Assembly: GCA_964036045.1 (NCBI GenBank) | Contig: OZ038380.1 | Span: forward strand, 8,455,913-8,519,912 | From: Eutreptiella sp. 'Long Island Sound 2002' | Taxonomy: Eukaryota; Euglenozoa; Euglenophyceae; Eutreptiales; Eutreptiaceae | Direction of reading: 5' to 3' | Length of the DNA stretch: 64,000 nt | Shown: positions 39,721-52,799 of the stretch, one piece after another | How the letters are laid out: every line of letters starts with the position of its first letter | How positions within the stretch are numbered: the stretch's first letter is position 1 | The notes under the pieces: model-generated | What the model was told of the DNA's origin: nothing | The model's input: the letters and a program-made list of their open reading frames with translations, nothing else | Databases searched by the model: none | Translations under genes and position numbers: made by a program

Positions 39721-42010
39721 TGCAATAATGATTTACCACAGTCCAATCATGACTTCTGCACAAAAACTGCATGGCCAAGACCGAGCCAGTTTTGGGGCAC
39801 AGTGGCCACAATGTGCGGCACAAACTGTGAGTGCAGCATTGCCGCAAAAAACATACGGTGAGGCCCCAGTTTTGTGTGTAATAATGATTTACCACAGTCC
39901 AATCATGACTTCTGCACAAAAACTGCATGGCCAAGACCGAGCCAGTTTTGGGGCATAGTGGCCACAATGTGCGGCACAAACTGTGAGTGCAGCATTGCCG
40001 CAAAAAACATACGGTGAGGCCCCAGTTTTGTGTGTAATAATGATTTACCACAGTCCAATCATGACTTCTGCACAAAAACTGCATGGCCAAGACCGAGCCA
40101 GTTTTGGGGCATAGTGGCCACAATGTGCGGCACAAACTGTGAGTGCAGCATTGCCGCAAAAAACATACGGTGAGGCCCCAGTTTTGTGTGTAATAATGAT
40201 TTACCACAGTCCAATCATGACTTCTGCACAAAAACTGCATGGCCAAGACCGAGCCAGTTTTGGGGCATAGTGGCCACAATGTGGGGCACAAACTGTGAGT
40301 GCAGCATTGCCGCAAAAAACACATGGTGAGACCCCAGTTTTGTGTGTAATAATGATTTACCACAGTCCAATCATGACTTCTGCACAAAGGCTGCATGGCC
40401 AAGACCGAGCCAGTTTGGGGGCACAGTGGCCATAATGTGGGGCACAATCTGTGAGTGCAGCATTGCCGCAAAAAACATACGGTGAGGCCCCAGTTTTGTG
40501 TGTAACAATGATTTACCACACTCCAATCATGACTTCTGCACAAAAACTGCATGGCCAAGACCGAGCCAGTTTTGGGGCATAGTGGCCACAATGTGCGGCA
40601 CAAACTGTGAGTGCAGCATTGCCGCAAAAAACACACGGTGAGACCCCAGTTTTGTTTGCAATAATGATTTACCACAGTCCAACCATGACTTCTGCACAAA
40701 AACTGCATGGCCAAGACCGAGCCAGTTTTGGGGCATAGTGGCCACAATGTGGGGCACAAAGTGTGAGTGCAGCATTGCCGCAAAACACATACGGTGAGGC
40801 CCCAGTTTTGTGTGCAATAATGATTTACCACAGTCAAACCATGACCTCTGCACAAAAACTGCATGGCCAAGACCGAGCCAGTTTCGGGGCACAGTGGCCA
40901 CAATGTGGGGCACAAACAGTGAGTGCAGCATTGCCGCAAAAAGCACGTGGTGAGACCCCAGTTTTGGGTGTAGTAATGATTTACCACAGTCCAACCATGA
41001 CTTCTGCACGAAAACTCCATGGCCAAGACCGAGCCAGTTTTGGGGCATAGTGGCCACAATGTGGGACACAAACTGTGAGTGCAGCATTGCCGCAAAAAAC
41101 ATACGGTGAGGCCCCAGTTTTGTGTGCAATAATGATTTACCACAGTCCAATCATGACTTCTGCACAAAAACTGCATGGCCAAGACCGAGCCAGTTTTGGG
41201 GCACAGTGGCCACAATGTGCGGCACAAACTGTGAGTGCAGCATTGCCGCAAAAAACATACGGTGAGGCCCCAGTTTTGTGTGTAATAATGATTTACCACA
41301 GTCCAATCATGACTTCTGCACAAAAACTGCATGGCCAAGACCGAGCCAGTTTTGGGGCATAGTGGCCACAATGTGCGGCACAAACTGTGAGTGCAGCATT
41401 GCCGCAAAAAACATACGGTGAGGCCCCAGTTTTGTGTGTAATAATGATTTACCACAGTCCAATCATGACTTCTGCACAAAAACTGCATGGCCAAGACCGA
41501 GCCAGTTTTGGGGCATAGTGGCCACAATGTGCGGCACAAACTGTGAGTGCAGCATTGCCGCAAAAAACATACGGTGAGGCCCCAGTTTTGTGTGTAATAA
41601 TGATTTACCACAGTCCAATCATGACTTCTGCACAAAAACTGCATGGCCAAGACCGAGCCAGTTTTGGGGCATAGTGGCCACAATGTGGGGCACAAACTGT
41701 GAGTGCAGCATTGCCGCAAAAAACACATGGTGAGACCCCAGTTTTGTGTGTAATAATGATTTACCACAGTCCAATCATGACTTCTGCACAAAGGCTGCAT
41801 GGCCAAGACCGAGCCAGTTTGGGGGCACAGTGGCCATAATGTGGGGCACAAACTGTGAGTGCAGCATTGCCGCAAAAAACATACGGTGAGGCCCCAGTTT
41901 TGTGTGTAACAATGATTTACCACACTCCAATCATGACTTCTGCACAAAAACTGCATGGCCAAGACCGAGCCAGTTTTGGGGCATAGTGGCCACAATGTGC
42001 GGCACAAACT
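39200..42010. repeat. 9-mer higher-order repeat, period 1404 bp
   Basis: About 39200-40603 is repeated at 40604-42010. Shared markers include CAGTCAAACCATGACCTC, GCACGAAAACTCCATGG, GTGGGACACAAACTG, AGTTTGGGGGCACAGTGG, GGCCATAATGTGG, and GTGTAACAATGATTTACC with ACACTCCAATC. The first copy overlaps the end of the preceding 6-mer, so the two amplifications share sequence. Confidence 0.88.
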
Positions 42011-44236
42011 GTGAGTGCAGCATTGCCGCAAAAAACATACGGTGAGACCCCAGTTTTGTGTGCAATAATGATTTACCACAGTCCAATCATGACTTCTGCA
42101 CAAAGGCTGCATGGCCAAGACCGAGCCAGTTTTGGAGCATTGTGACCACAATGTGGGGCACAAACAGTGAGTGCAGCATTGCCGCAAAAAACACATGGTG
42201 AGACCCCAGTTTTGTGTGTAATAATGATTTACCACAGTCCAACCATGACTTCTGCACAAAAACTGCATGGCCAAGACCGAGCCAGTTTTGGGGCATAGTG
42301 GCCACAATGTGGGGCACAAACAGTGAGTGCAGCATTGCCGCAAAAAACATACGGTGAGGCCCCTGTTTTGTGTGTAATAATGATTTACCACAGTCCAATC
42401 ATGACTTCTGCACAAAAACTGCATGGCCAAGACCGAGCCAGTTTTGGGGCACAGTGGCCACAATGTGGGGCACAAACAGTGAGTGCAGCATTGCCGCAAA
42501 AAGCACGTGGTGAGACCCCAGTTTTGTGTGTAATAATGATTTACCACAGTCCAATCATGACTTCTGCACAAAAACTGCATGGCCAAGACCGAGTCAGCTT
42601 TGGGGGGTAGTGGCCACAATGTGGGGCACAAACTGTGAGTGCAGCATTGCCGCAAAAAACATACGGTGAGGCCCCAGTTTTGGGTGTAATAACGATTTCC
42701 CACAGTCCAATCATGACTTCTGCAAAAAACTGCATGGCCAAGACCGAGCCAGCTTTGGGGCACACTGGCCACAATGTGGGGCACAAACTGTGAGTGCAGC
42801 ATTGCCGCAAAAAACACATGGTGTGACCCCAGTTTTGTGTGTAATAATGATTTACCACAGTCCAATCATGACTTCTGCACAAAAACTGCATGGCCAAGAC
42901 CGAGCCAGCTTTGGGGCATAGTGGCCACAATGTGGGGCACAAACTGTGAGTGCAGCATTGCCGCAAAAAACATACGGTGAGGCCCCAGTTTTGTGTGTAA
43001 TAATGATTTACCACAGTCCAATCATGACTTCTGCACAAAAACTGAATTGCCAAGACCGAGCCAGTTTTGGGGCATAGTGGCCACAATGTGCGGCACAAAC
43101 TGTGAGTGCAGCATTGCCGCAAAAAACATACGGTGAGGCCCCAGTTTTGTGTGTAATAATGATTTACCACAGTCCAACCATGACTTCTGCACAAAAACTG
43201 AATGGCCAAGACCGAGCCAGTTTTGGGGCATAGTGGCCACAATGTGCGGCACAAACTGTGAGTGCAGCATTGCCGCAAAAAACACATGGTTAGACCCCAG
43301 TTTTGTGTGTAATAATGATTTACCACAGTCCAATCATGACTTCTGCACAAAGGCTGCATGGCCAAGACCGAGCCAGTTTTGGGGCACAGTGGCCATAATG
43401 TGGGGCACAAACTGTGAGTGCAGCATTGCCGCAAAAAACATACGGTGAGGCCCCAGTTTTGTGTGTAATAATGATTTACCACAGTCCAATCATGACTTCT
43501 GCACAAAAACTGCATGGCCAAGACCGAGCCAGTTTTGGGGCATAGTGGCCACAATGTGCGGCACAAACTGTGAGTGCAGCATTGCCGCAAAAAAAATACG
43601 GTGAGACCCCAGTTTTGTGTGCAATAATGATTTACCACAGTCCAACCATGACTTCTGCACAAAGGCTGCATGGCCAAGACCGAGCCAGTTTTGGGGCACA
43701 GTGGCCACAATGTGGGGCACAAACTGTGAGTGCAGCATTGCCGCAAAAAACACATGGTGTGACCCCAGTTTTGTGTGTAATAATGATTTACCACAGTCCA
43801 ATCATGACTTCTGCACAAAGGCTGCATGGCCAAGACCGAGCCAGTTTTGAGGCACAGTGGCCACAATGTGGGGCACAAACTGTGAGTGCAGCATTGCCAC
43901 AAAAAACACATGGTGAGACCCCAGTTTGGTGTGTAATAATGATTTACCACAGTCCAACCATGACTTCTGCACAAAGGCTGCATGGCCAAGACCGAGCCAG
44001 TTTTGGAGCATTGTGACCACAATGTGGGGCACAAACAGTGAGTGCAGCATTGCCGCAAAAAACACACGGTGAGGCCCCAGTTTTGTGTGTAATAATGATT
44101 TACCACAGTCCAATCATGACTTCTGCACAAAGGCTGCATGGCCAAGACCGAGCCAGTTTTGGGGCACAGGGGCCACAATGTGGGGCACAAACTGTGAGTG
44201 CAGCATTGCCGCAAAAAGCACGTGCTGAGACCCCAG
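42011..44236. repeat. Mixed monomers before the 12-mer array
   Basis: About 14 monomers, flavour A then B. A 1-bp deletion (TTCTGCAAAAAACTG, about 42724) and GGGGGGTAGTGGCC (about 42602) are private. The segment near 43570-44016 resembles 44819-45265 and so belongs to the 12-mer family. No gene is seen. Confidence 0.78.
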
Positions 44237-47200
44237 TTTTTGTGTGTAATAATGATTTACCACAGTCCAACCATGACTTCTGCACAAAGGCTGCATGGCC
44301 AAGACCGAGCCTGTTTTGGAGCATTGTGACCACAATGTGGGGCACAAACTGTCAGTGCAGCATTGCCGCAAAAAACACATGGTGTGACCCCAGTTTTGTG
44401 TGCAACAATGATTTACCACAGTCCAATCATGACTTCTGCACAAAGGCTGCATGGCCAAGACCGAGCCAGTTTTGGAGCATTGTGACCACAATGTGGGGCA
44501 CAAACTGTGAGTGCAGCATTGCCGCAAAAAACACATGGTGAGACCCCAGTTTTGTGTGTAATAATGATTTACCACAGTCCAATCATGACTTCTGCACAAA
44601 GGCTGCATGGCCAAGACCGAGCCAGTTTTGGGGCACGGTGGCCATAATGTGGGGCACAAACTGTGAGTGCAGCATTGCCGCAAAAAACATACGGTTAGAC
44701 CCCAGTTTTGTGTGTAATAATGATTTACCACAGTCCAATCATGACTTCTGCACAAAAACTGCATGGCCAAGACCGAGCCAGTTTTGGGGCATAGTGGCCA
44801 CAATGTGCGGCACAAACTGTGAGTGCAGCATTGCCGCAAAAAACATACGGTGAGACCCCAGTTTTGTGTGCAATAATGATTTACCACAGTCCAACCATGA
44901 CTTCTGCACAAAGGCTGCATGGCCAAGACCGAGCCAGTTTTGGGGCACAGTGGCCACAATGTGGGGCACAAACTGTGAGTGCAGCATTGCCGCAAAAAAC
45001 ACATGGTGTGACCCCAGTTTTGTGTGTAATAATGATTTACCACACTCCAATCATGACTTCTGCACAAAGGCTGCATGGCCAAGACCGAGCCAGTTTTGGG
45101 GCACAGTGGCCACAATGTGGGGCACAAACTGTGAGTGCAGCATTGCCACAAAAAACACATGGTGAGACCCCAGTTTGGTGTGTAATAATGATTTACCACA
45201 GTCCAACCATGACTTCTGCACAAAGGCTGCATGGCCAAGCCCGAGCCAGTTTTGGAGCATTGTGACCACAATGAGGGGCACAAACAGTGAGTGCAGCATT
45301 GCCGCAAAAAACACATGGTGAGACCCCAGTTTTGTGTGCAATAATGATTTACCACAGTCCAACCATGACTTCTGCACAAAGGCTGCATGGCCAAGACCGA
45401 GCCACTTTTGGGGCACAGTGGCCACAATGTGGGGCACAAACTGTGAGTGCAGCATTGCCGCAAAAAACACATGGTGTGACCCCAGTTTTGTGTGTAATAA
45501 TGATTTACCACAGTCCAATCATGACTTCTGCACAAAGGCTGCATGGCCAAGACCGAGCCAGTTTTGGGGCACAGGGGCCACAATGTGGGGCACAAACAGT
45601 GAGTGCAGCATTGCCGCAAAATACACATGGTTAGACCCCAGTTTTGTGTGCAATAATGATTTACCACAGTCCAACCATGACTTCTGCACAAAGGCTGCAT
45701 GGCCAAGACCGAGCCAGTTTTGGGGCACAGTGGCCACAATGTGGGGCACAAACTGTGAGTGCAGCATTGCCGCAAAAAACACATGGTGTGACCCCAGTTT
45801 TGTGTGTAATAATGATTTACCACAGTCCAATCATGACTTCTGCACAAAGGCTGCATGGCCAAGACCGAGCCAGTTTTGGGGCACAGGGGCCACAATGTGG
45901 GGCACAAACAGTGAGTGCAGCATTGCCGCAAAATACACATGGTTAGACCCCAGTTTTGTGTGCAATAATGATTTACCACAGTCCAACCGTGACTTCTGCA
46001 CAAAGGCTGCATGGCCAAGACGGAGCCAGTTTTGGGGCACAGTGGCCACAATGTGGGGCACAAACTGTGAGTGCAGCATTGCCGCAAAAAGCACGTGCTG
46101 AGACCCCAGTTTTTGTGTGTAATAATGATTTACCACAGTCCAACCATGACTTCTGCACAAAGGCTGCATGGCCAAGACCGAGCCTGTTTTGGAGCATTGT
46201 GACCACAATGTGGGGCACAAACTGTCAGTGCAGCATTGCCGCAAAAAACACATGGTGTGACCCCAGTTTTGTGTGCAACAATGATTTACCACAGTCCAAT
46301 CATGACTTCTGCACAAAGGCTGCATGGCCAAGACCGAGCCAGTTTTGGAGCATTGTGACCACAATGTGGGGCACAAACTGTGAGTGCAGCATTGCCGCAA
46401 AAAACACATGGTGAGACCCCAGTTTTGTGTGTAATAATGATTTACCACAGTCCAATCATGACTTCTGCACAAAGGCTGCATGGCCAAGACCGAGCCAGTT
46501 TTGGGGCAGGGTGGCCATAATGTGGGGCACAAACTGTGAGTGCAGCATTGCCGCAAAAAACATACGGTTAGACCCCAGTTTTGTGTGTAATAATGATTTA
46601 CCACAGTCCAATCATGACTTCTGCACAAAAACTGCATGGCCAAGACCGAGCCAGTTTTGGGGCATAGTGGCCACAATGTGCGGCACAAACTGTGAGTGCA
46701 GCATTGCCGCAAAAAACATACGGTGAGACCCCAGTTTTGTGTGCAATAATGATTTACCACAGTCCAACCATGACTTCTGCACAAAGGCTGCATGGCCAAG
46801 ACCGAGCCAGTTTTGGGGCACAGTGGCCACAATGTGGGGCACAAACTGTGAGTGCAGCATTGCCGCAAAAAACACATGGTGTGACCCCAGTTTTGTGTGT
46901 AATAATGATTTACCACACTCCAATCATGACTTCTCCACAAAGGCTGCATGGCCAAGACCGAGCCAGTTTTGGGGCACAGTGGCCACAATGTGGGGCACAA
47001 ACTGTGAGTGCAGCATTGCCACAAAAAACACATGGTGAGACCCCAGTTTGGTGTGTAATAATGATTTACCACAGTCCAACCATGACTTCTGCACAAAGGC
47101 TGCATGGCCAAGACCGAGCCAGTTTTGGAGCATTGTGACCACAATGTGGGGCACAAACTGTGAGTGCAGCATTGCCGCAAAAAACACACGGTGAGACCCC

Positions 47201-49860
47201 AGTTTTGTTTGCAATAATGATTTACCACAGTCCAACCATGACTTCTGCACAAAAACTGCATGGCCAAGACCGAGCCAGTTTTGGGGCATAGTGGCCACAA
47301 TGTGGGGCACAAACTGTGAGTGCAGCATTGCCGCAAATAACACATGGTGTGACCCCAGTTTTGTGTGTAATAATGATTTACCACAGTCCAATCATGACTT
47401 CTGCACAAAGGCTGCATGGCCAAGACCGAGCCAGCTTTGGGGCACAGGGGCCACAATGTGGGGCACAAACAGTGAGTGCAGCATTGCCGCAAAAAACACA
47501 TGGTTAGACCCCAGTTTTGTGTGCAATAATGATTTACCACAGTCCAACCATGACTTCTGCACAAAGGCTGCATGGCCAAGACCGAGCCAGTTTTGGGGCA
47601 CAGTGGCCACAATGTGGGGCACAAACTGTGAGTGCAGCATTGCCGCAAAAAACACATGGTGTGACCCCAGTTTTGTGTGTAATAATGATTTACCACAGTC
47701 CAATCATGACTTCTGCACAAAGGCTGCATGGCCAAGACCGAGCCAGTTTTGGGGCACAGGGGCCACAATGTGGGGCACAAACAGTGAGTGCAGCATTGCC
47801 GCAAAATACACATGGTTAGACCCCAGTTTTGTGTGCAATAATGATTTACCACAGTCCAACCGTGACTTCTGCACAAAGGCTGCATGGCCAAGACGGAGCC
47901 AGTTTTGGGGCACAGTGGCCACAATGTGGGGCACAAACTGTGAGTGCAGCATTGCCGCAAAAAGCACGTGCTGAGACCCCAGTTTTTGTGTGTAATAATG
48001 ATTTACCACAGTCCAACCATGACTTCTGCACAAAGGCTGCATGGCCAAGACCGAGCCTGTTTTGGAGCATTGTGACCACAATGTGGGGCACAAACTGTGA
48101 GTGCAGCATTGCCGCAAAAAACACATGGTGTGACCCCAGTTTTGTGTGCAATAATGATTTACCACAGTCCAATCATGACTTCTGCACAAAGGCTGCATGG
48201 CCAAGACCGAGCCAGTTTTGGAGCATTGTGACCACAATGTGGGGCACAAACTGTGAGTGCAGCATTGCCGCAAAAAACACATGGTGAGACCCCAGTTTTG
48301 TGTGTAATAATGATTTACCACAGTCCAACCATGACTTCTGCACAAAAACTGCATGGCCAAAACCGAGCCAGTTTTGGGGCACAGTGGCCACAATGTGGGG
48401 CACAAACAGTGAGTGCAGCATTGCCGCAAAAAACATACGGTGAGACCCCAGTTTTGTGTGTAATAATGATTTACCACAGTCCAACCATGACTTCTGCACA
48501 AAGGCTGCATGGCCAAGACGGAGCCAGTTTTGGGGCACAGTGGCCACAATGTGGGGCACAAACTGTCAGTGCAGCATTGCCGCAAAAAACATACGGTGAG
48601 ACCCCAGTTTTGTGTGCAATAATGATTTACCACAGTCCAATCATGACTTCTGCACAAAGGCTGCATGGCCAAGACCGAGCCAGTTTTGGAGCATTGTGAC
48701 CACAATGTGGGGCACAAACTGTGAGTGCAGCATTGCCGCAAAAAAGACATGGTGAGACCCCAGTTTTGTGTGTAATAATGATTTACCACAGTCCAATCAT
48801 GACTTCTGCACAAAGGCTGCATGGCCAAGACCGAGCCAGTTTTGGGGCACAGTGGCCATAATGTGGGGCACAAACTGTGAGTGCAGCATTGCCGCAAAAA
48901 ACATACGGTGAGGCCCCAGTTTTGTGTGTAATAATGATTTACCACAGTCCAATCATGACTTCTGCACAAAAACTGCATGGCCAAGACCGAGCCAGTTTTG
49001 GGGCATAGTGGCCACAATGTGCGGCACAAACTGTGAGTGCAGCATTGCCGCAAAAAACATACGGTGAGACCCCAGTTTTGTGTGCAATAATGATTTACCA
49101 CAGTCCAACCATGACTTCTGCACAAAGGCTGCATGGCCAAGACCGAGCCAGTTTTGGGGCACAGTGGCCACAATGTGGGGCACAAACTGTGAGTGCAGCA
49201 TTGCCGCAAAAAACACATGGTGTGACCCCAGTTTTGTGTGTAATAATGATTTACCACAGTCCAATCATGACTTCTGCACAAAGGCTGCATGGCCAAGACC
49301 GAGCCAGTTTTGGGGCACAGTGGCCACAATGTGGGGCACAAACTGTGAGTGCAGCATTGCCACAAAAAACACATGGTGAGACCCCAGTTTGGTGTGTAAT
49401 AATGATTTACCACAGTCCAACCATGACTTCTGCACAAAGGCTGCATGGCCAAGACCGAGCCAGTTTTGGAGCATTGTGACCACAATGAGGGGCACAAACA
49501 GTGAGTGCAGCATTGCCGCAAAAAACACACGGTGAGGCCCCAGTTTTGTGTGTAATAATGATTTACCACAGTCCAATCATGACTTCTGCACAAAGGCTGC
49601 ATGGCCAAGACCGAGCCAGTTTTGGGGCACAGGGGCCACAATGTGGGGCACAAACAGTGAGTGCAGCATTGCCGCAAAATACACATGGTTAGACCCCAGT
49701 TTTGTGTGTAATAATGATTTACCACAGTCCAACCGTGACTTCTGCACAAAGGCTGCATGGCCAAGACGGAGCCAGTTTTGGGGCACAGTGGCCACAATGT
49801 GGCGCACAAACTGTGAGTGCAGCATTGCCGCAAAAAGCATGTGCTGAGACCCCAGTTTTT
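44237..49860. repeat. 12-mer higher-order repeat, period 1873 bp, three units
   Basis: The T5 marker that follows GCACGTGCTGAGACCCCAG lies at 44237, 46110, 47983 and 49856 (the last with GCATGTGCTGAG), exactly 1873 bp apart: twelve monomers, one of them 157 bp. Other markers in register are GAGCCTGTTTTGG, AACTGTCAGTGC, GGCCATAATGTGG, CATTGCCACAAAAAACACATGG, CCCCAGTTTGGTGTG and GGGGCACAGGGGCC. The third unit keeps the length but has a different internal order: about three extra monomers early and three missing later. Confidence 0.9.
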
Positions 49861-52799
49861 GTGTGTAATAATGATTTACCACAGTCCAACCATGACTTCT
49901 GCACAAAGGCTGCATGGCCAAGACCGAGCCTGTTTTGGAGCATTGTGACCACAATGTGGGGCACAAACTGTCAGTGCAGCATTGCCGCAAAAAACACATG
50001 GTGTGACCCCAGTTTTGTGTGCAATAATGATTTACCACAGTCCAATCATGACTTCTGCACAAAGGCTGCATGGCCAAGACCGAGCCAGTTTTGGAGCATT
50101 GTGACCACAATGTGGGGCACAAACTGTGAGTGCAGCATTGCCGCAAAAAACACATGGTGAGACCCCAGTTTTGTGTGTAATAATGATTTACCACAGTCCA
50201 ACCATGACTTCTGCACAAAGGCTGCATGGCCAAAACCGAGCCAGTTTTGGGGCACAGTGGCCACAATGTGGGGCACAAACTCTGAGTGCAGCATTGCCGC
50301 AAAAAACACATGGTGAGACCCCTGTTTTGTGTGCAATAATGATTTACCACAGTCCAACCATGACTTCTGCACAAAGGCTGCATGGCCAAGACCGAGCCAG
50401 TTTCGGAGCATTGTGACCACAATGAGGGGCACAAACTGTGAGTGCAGCATTGCCGCAAAAAACATACGGTGAGACCCCAGTTTTGTGTGTAATAATGATT
50501 TACCACAGTCCAATCATGACTTCTGCACAAAAACTGCATGGCCAAGACCGAGCCAGTTTTGGGGCACAGTGGCCACAATGTGGGGCACAAACTCTGAGTG
50601 CAGCATTGCCGCAAAAAACACATGGTGAGACCCCTGTTTTGTGTGCAATAATGATTTACCACAGTCCAACCATGACTTCTGCACAAAGGCTGCATGGCCA
50701 AGACCGAGCCAGTTTTGGGGCATTGTGACCACAATGAGGGGCACAAACTGTGAGTGCAGCATTGCCGCAAAAAACACATGGTGAGACCCCTGTTTTGTGT
50801 GCAATAATGATTTACCACAGTCCAACCATGACTTCTGCACAAAGGCTGCATGGCCAAGACCGAGCCAGTTTTGGAGCATTGTGACCACAATGAGGGGCAC
50901 AAACTGTGAGTGCAGCATTGCCGCAAAAAACACATGGTTAGACACCTGTTTTGTGTGTAATAATGATTTACCACAGTCCAACCATGACTTCTGCACAAAG
51001 GCTGCATGGCCAAGACCGAGCCAGTTTTGGAGCATTGTGACCACAATGAGGGGCACAAACTGTGAGTGCAGCATTGCCGCAAAAAACACATAGTTAGACC
51101 CCAGTTTTGTGTGTAATAATGATTTACCACAGTCCAACCATGACCTCTGCACAAAGGCTGCATGGCCAAGACCGAGCCAGCTTTGGAGCATTGTGGCCAC
51201 AATGTGGGGCACAAACAGTGAGTGCAGCATTGCCGCAAAAAGCACATGGTTAGACCCCAGTTTTGTGTGTAATAATGATTTACCACAGTCCAACCATGAC
51301 TTCTGCACAAAGGCTGCATGGCCAAGACCGAGTCAGTTTTGGAGCACAGTGGCCGCAATGTGGGGCACAAACAGTGAGTGCAGCATTGCCGCAAAAAACA
51401 CATGGTGAGACCCCAGTCTTGTGTGTAATAATGATTTACCACAGTCCAACCATGACTTCCGCACAAGGGCTGCATGGCCAAGACCGACCCAGTTTTGGAG
51501 CATTGTGACCACAATGTGGGGCACAAACAGTGAGTGCAGCATTGCCGCAAAAAACACATGGTTAGACACCTGTTTTGTGTGTAATAATGATTTACCACAG
51601 TCCAACCATGACTTCTGCACAAAGGCTGCATGGCCAAGACCCAGCCAGTTTTGGAGCATTGTGACCACAATGAGGGGCACAAACTGTGAGTGCAGCATTG
51701 CCGCAAAAAACACATAGTTAGACCCCAGTTTTGTGTGTAATAATGCGTTACCACAGTCCAACCATGACCTCTGCACAAAGGCTGCATGGCCAAGACCGAG
51801 CCAGCTTTGGAGCATTGTGGCCACAATGTGGGGCACAAACAGTGAGTGCAGCATTGCCGCAAAAAATACATGGTTAGACCCCAGTTTTGTGTGTAATAAT
51901 GATTTACCACAGTCCAACCATGACTTCCGCACAAAGGCTGCATGGCCAAGACCGAGCCAGTTTTGGAGCATTGTGGCCACAATGTGGGGCACAAACAGTG
52001 AGTGCAGCATTGCCGCAAAAAACACATGGTGAGACCCGTCTTGTGTGTAATAATGATTTACCACAGTCCAACCATGACTTCCGCACAAAGGCTGCACCGC
52101 CAAGACCGACCCAGTTTTGGAGCATTGTGACCACAATGTGGGGCACAAACAGTGAGTGCAGCATTGCCGCAAAAAACACATGGTGAGACCCCTGTTTTGT
52201 GTGCAATAATGATTTAACACAGTCCAACCATGACTTCTGCACAAAGGCTGCATGGCCAAGACCGAGCCAGTTTTGGAGCATTGTGACCACAATGAGGGGC
52301 ACAAACTGTGAGTGCAGCATTGCCGCAAAAAACACATGCTGAGACACCTGTTTTGTGTGTAATAATGATTTACCACAGTCCAACCATGACTTCTGCACAA
52401 AGGCTGCATGGCCAAGACCGAGCCTGTTTTGGAGCATTGTGACCACAATGAGGGGCACAAACTGTGAGTGCAGCATTGCCGCAAAAAACACATGGTTAGA
52501 CCCCGGTTTTGTGTGTAATAATGATTTACCACAGTCCAACCATGACCTCTGCACAAAGGCTGCATGGCCAAGACCGAGCCAGCTTTGGAGCATTGTGGCC
52601 ACAATGTGGGGCACAAACAGTGAGTGCAGCATTGCCGCAAAAAACACATGGTTAGACCCCAGTTTTGTGTGTAATAATGATTTACCACAGTCCAACCATG
52701 ACCTCTGCACAAAGGCTGCATGGCCAAGACCGAGCCAGCTTTGGAGCATTGTGACCACAATGTGGGGCACAAACTGTGAGTGCAGCATTGCCGCAAAAA
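49861..52799. repeat. Flavour-B monomers with a 4-mer duplication
   Basis: About 50935-51260 is repeated at 51559-51884 (624 bp); both carry GTTAGACACCTGTTTTG and AACACATAGTTAGACC (51089 and 51713). A 2-bp deletion near 52036 (GAGACCCGTCTTG) breaks the phase. The perfect 16-bp palindrome is frequent here. No gene is seen. Confidence 0.82.
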
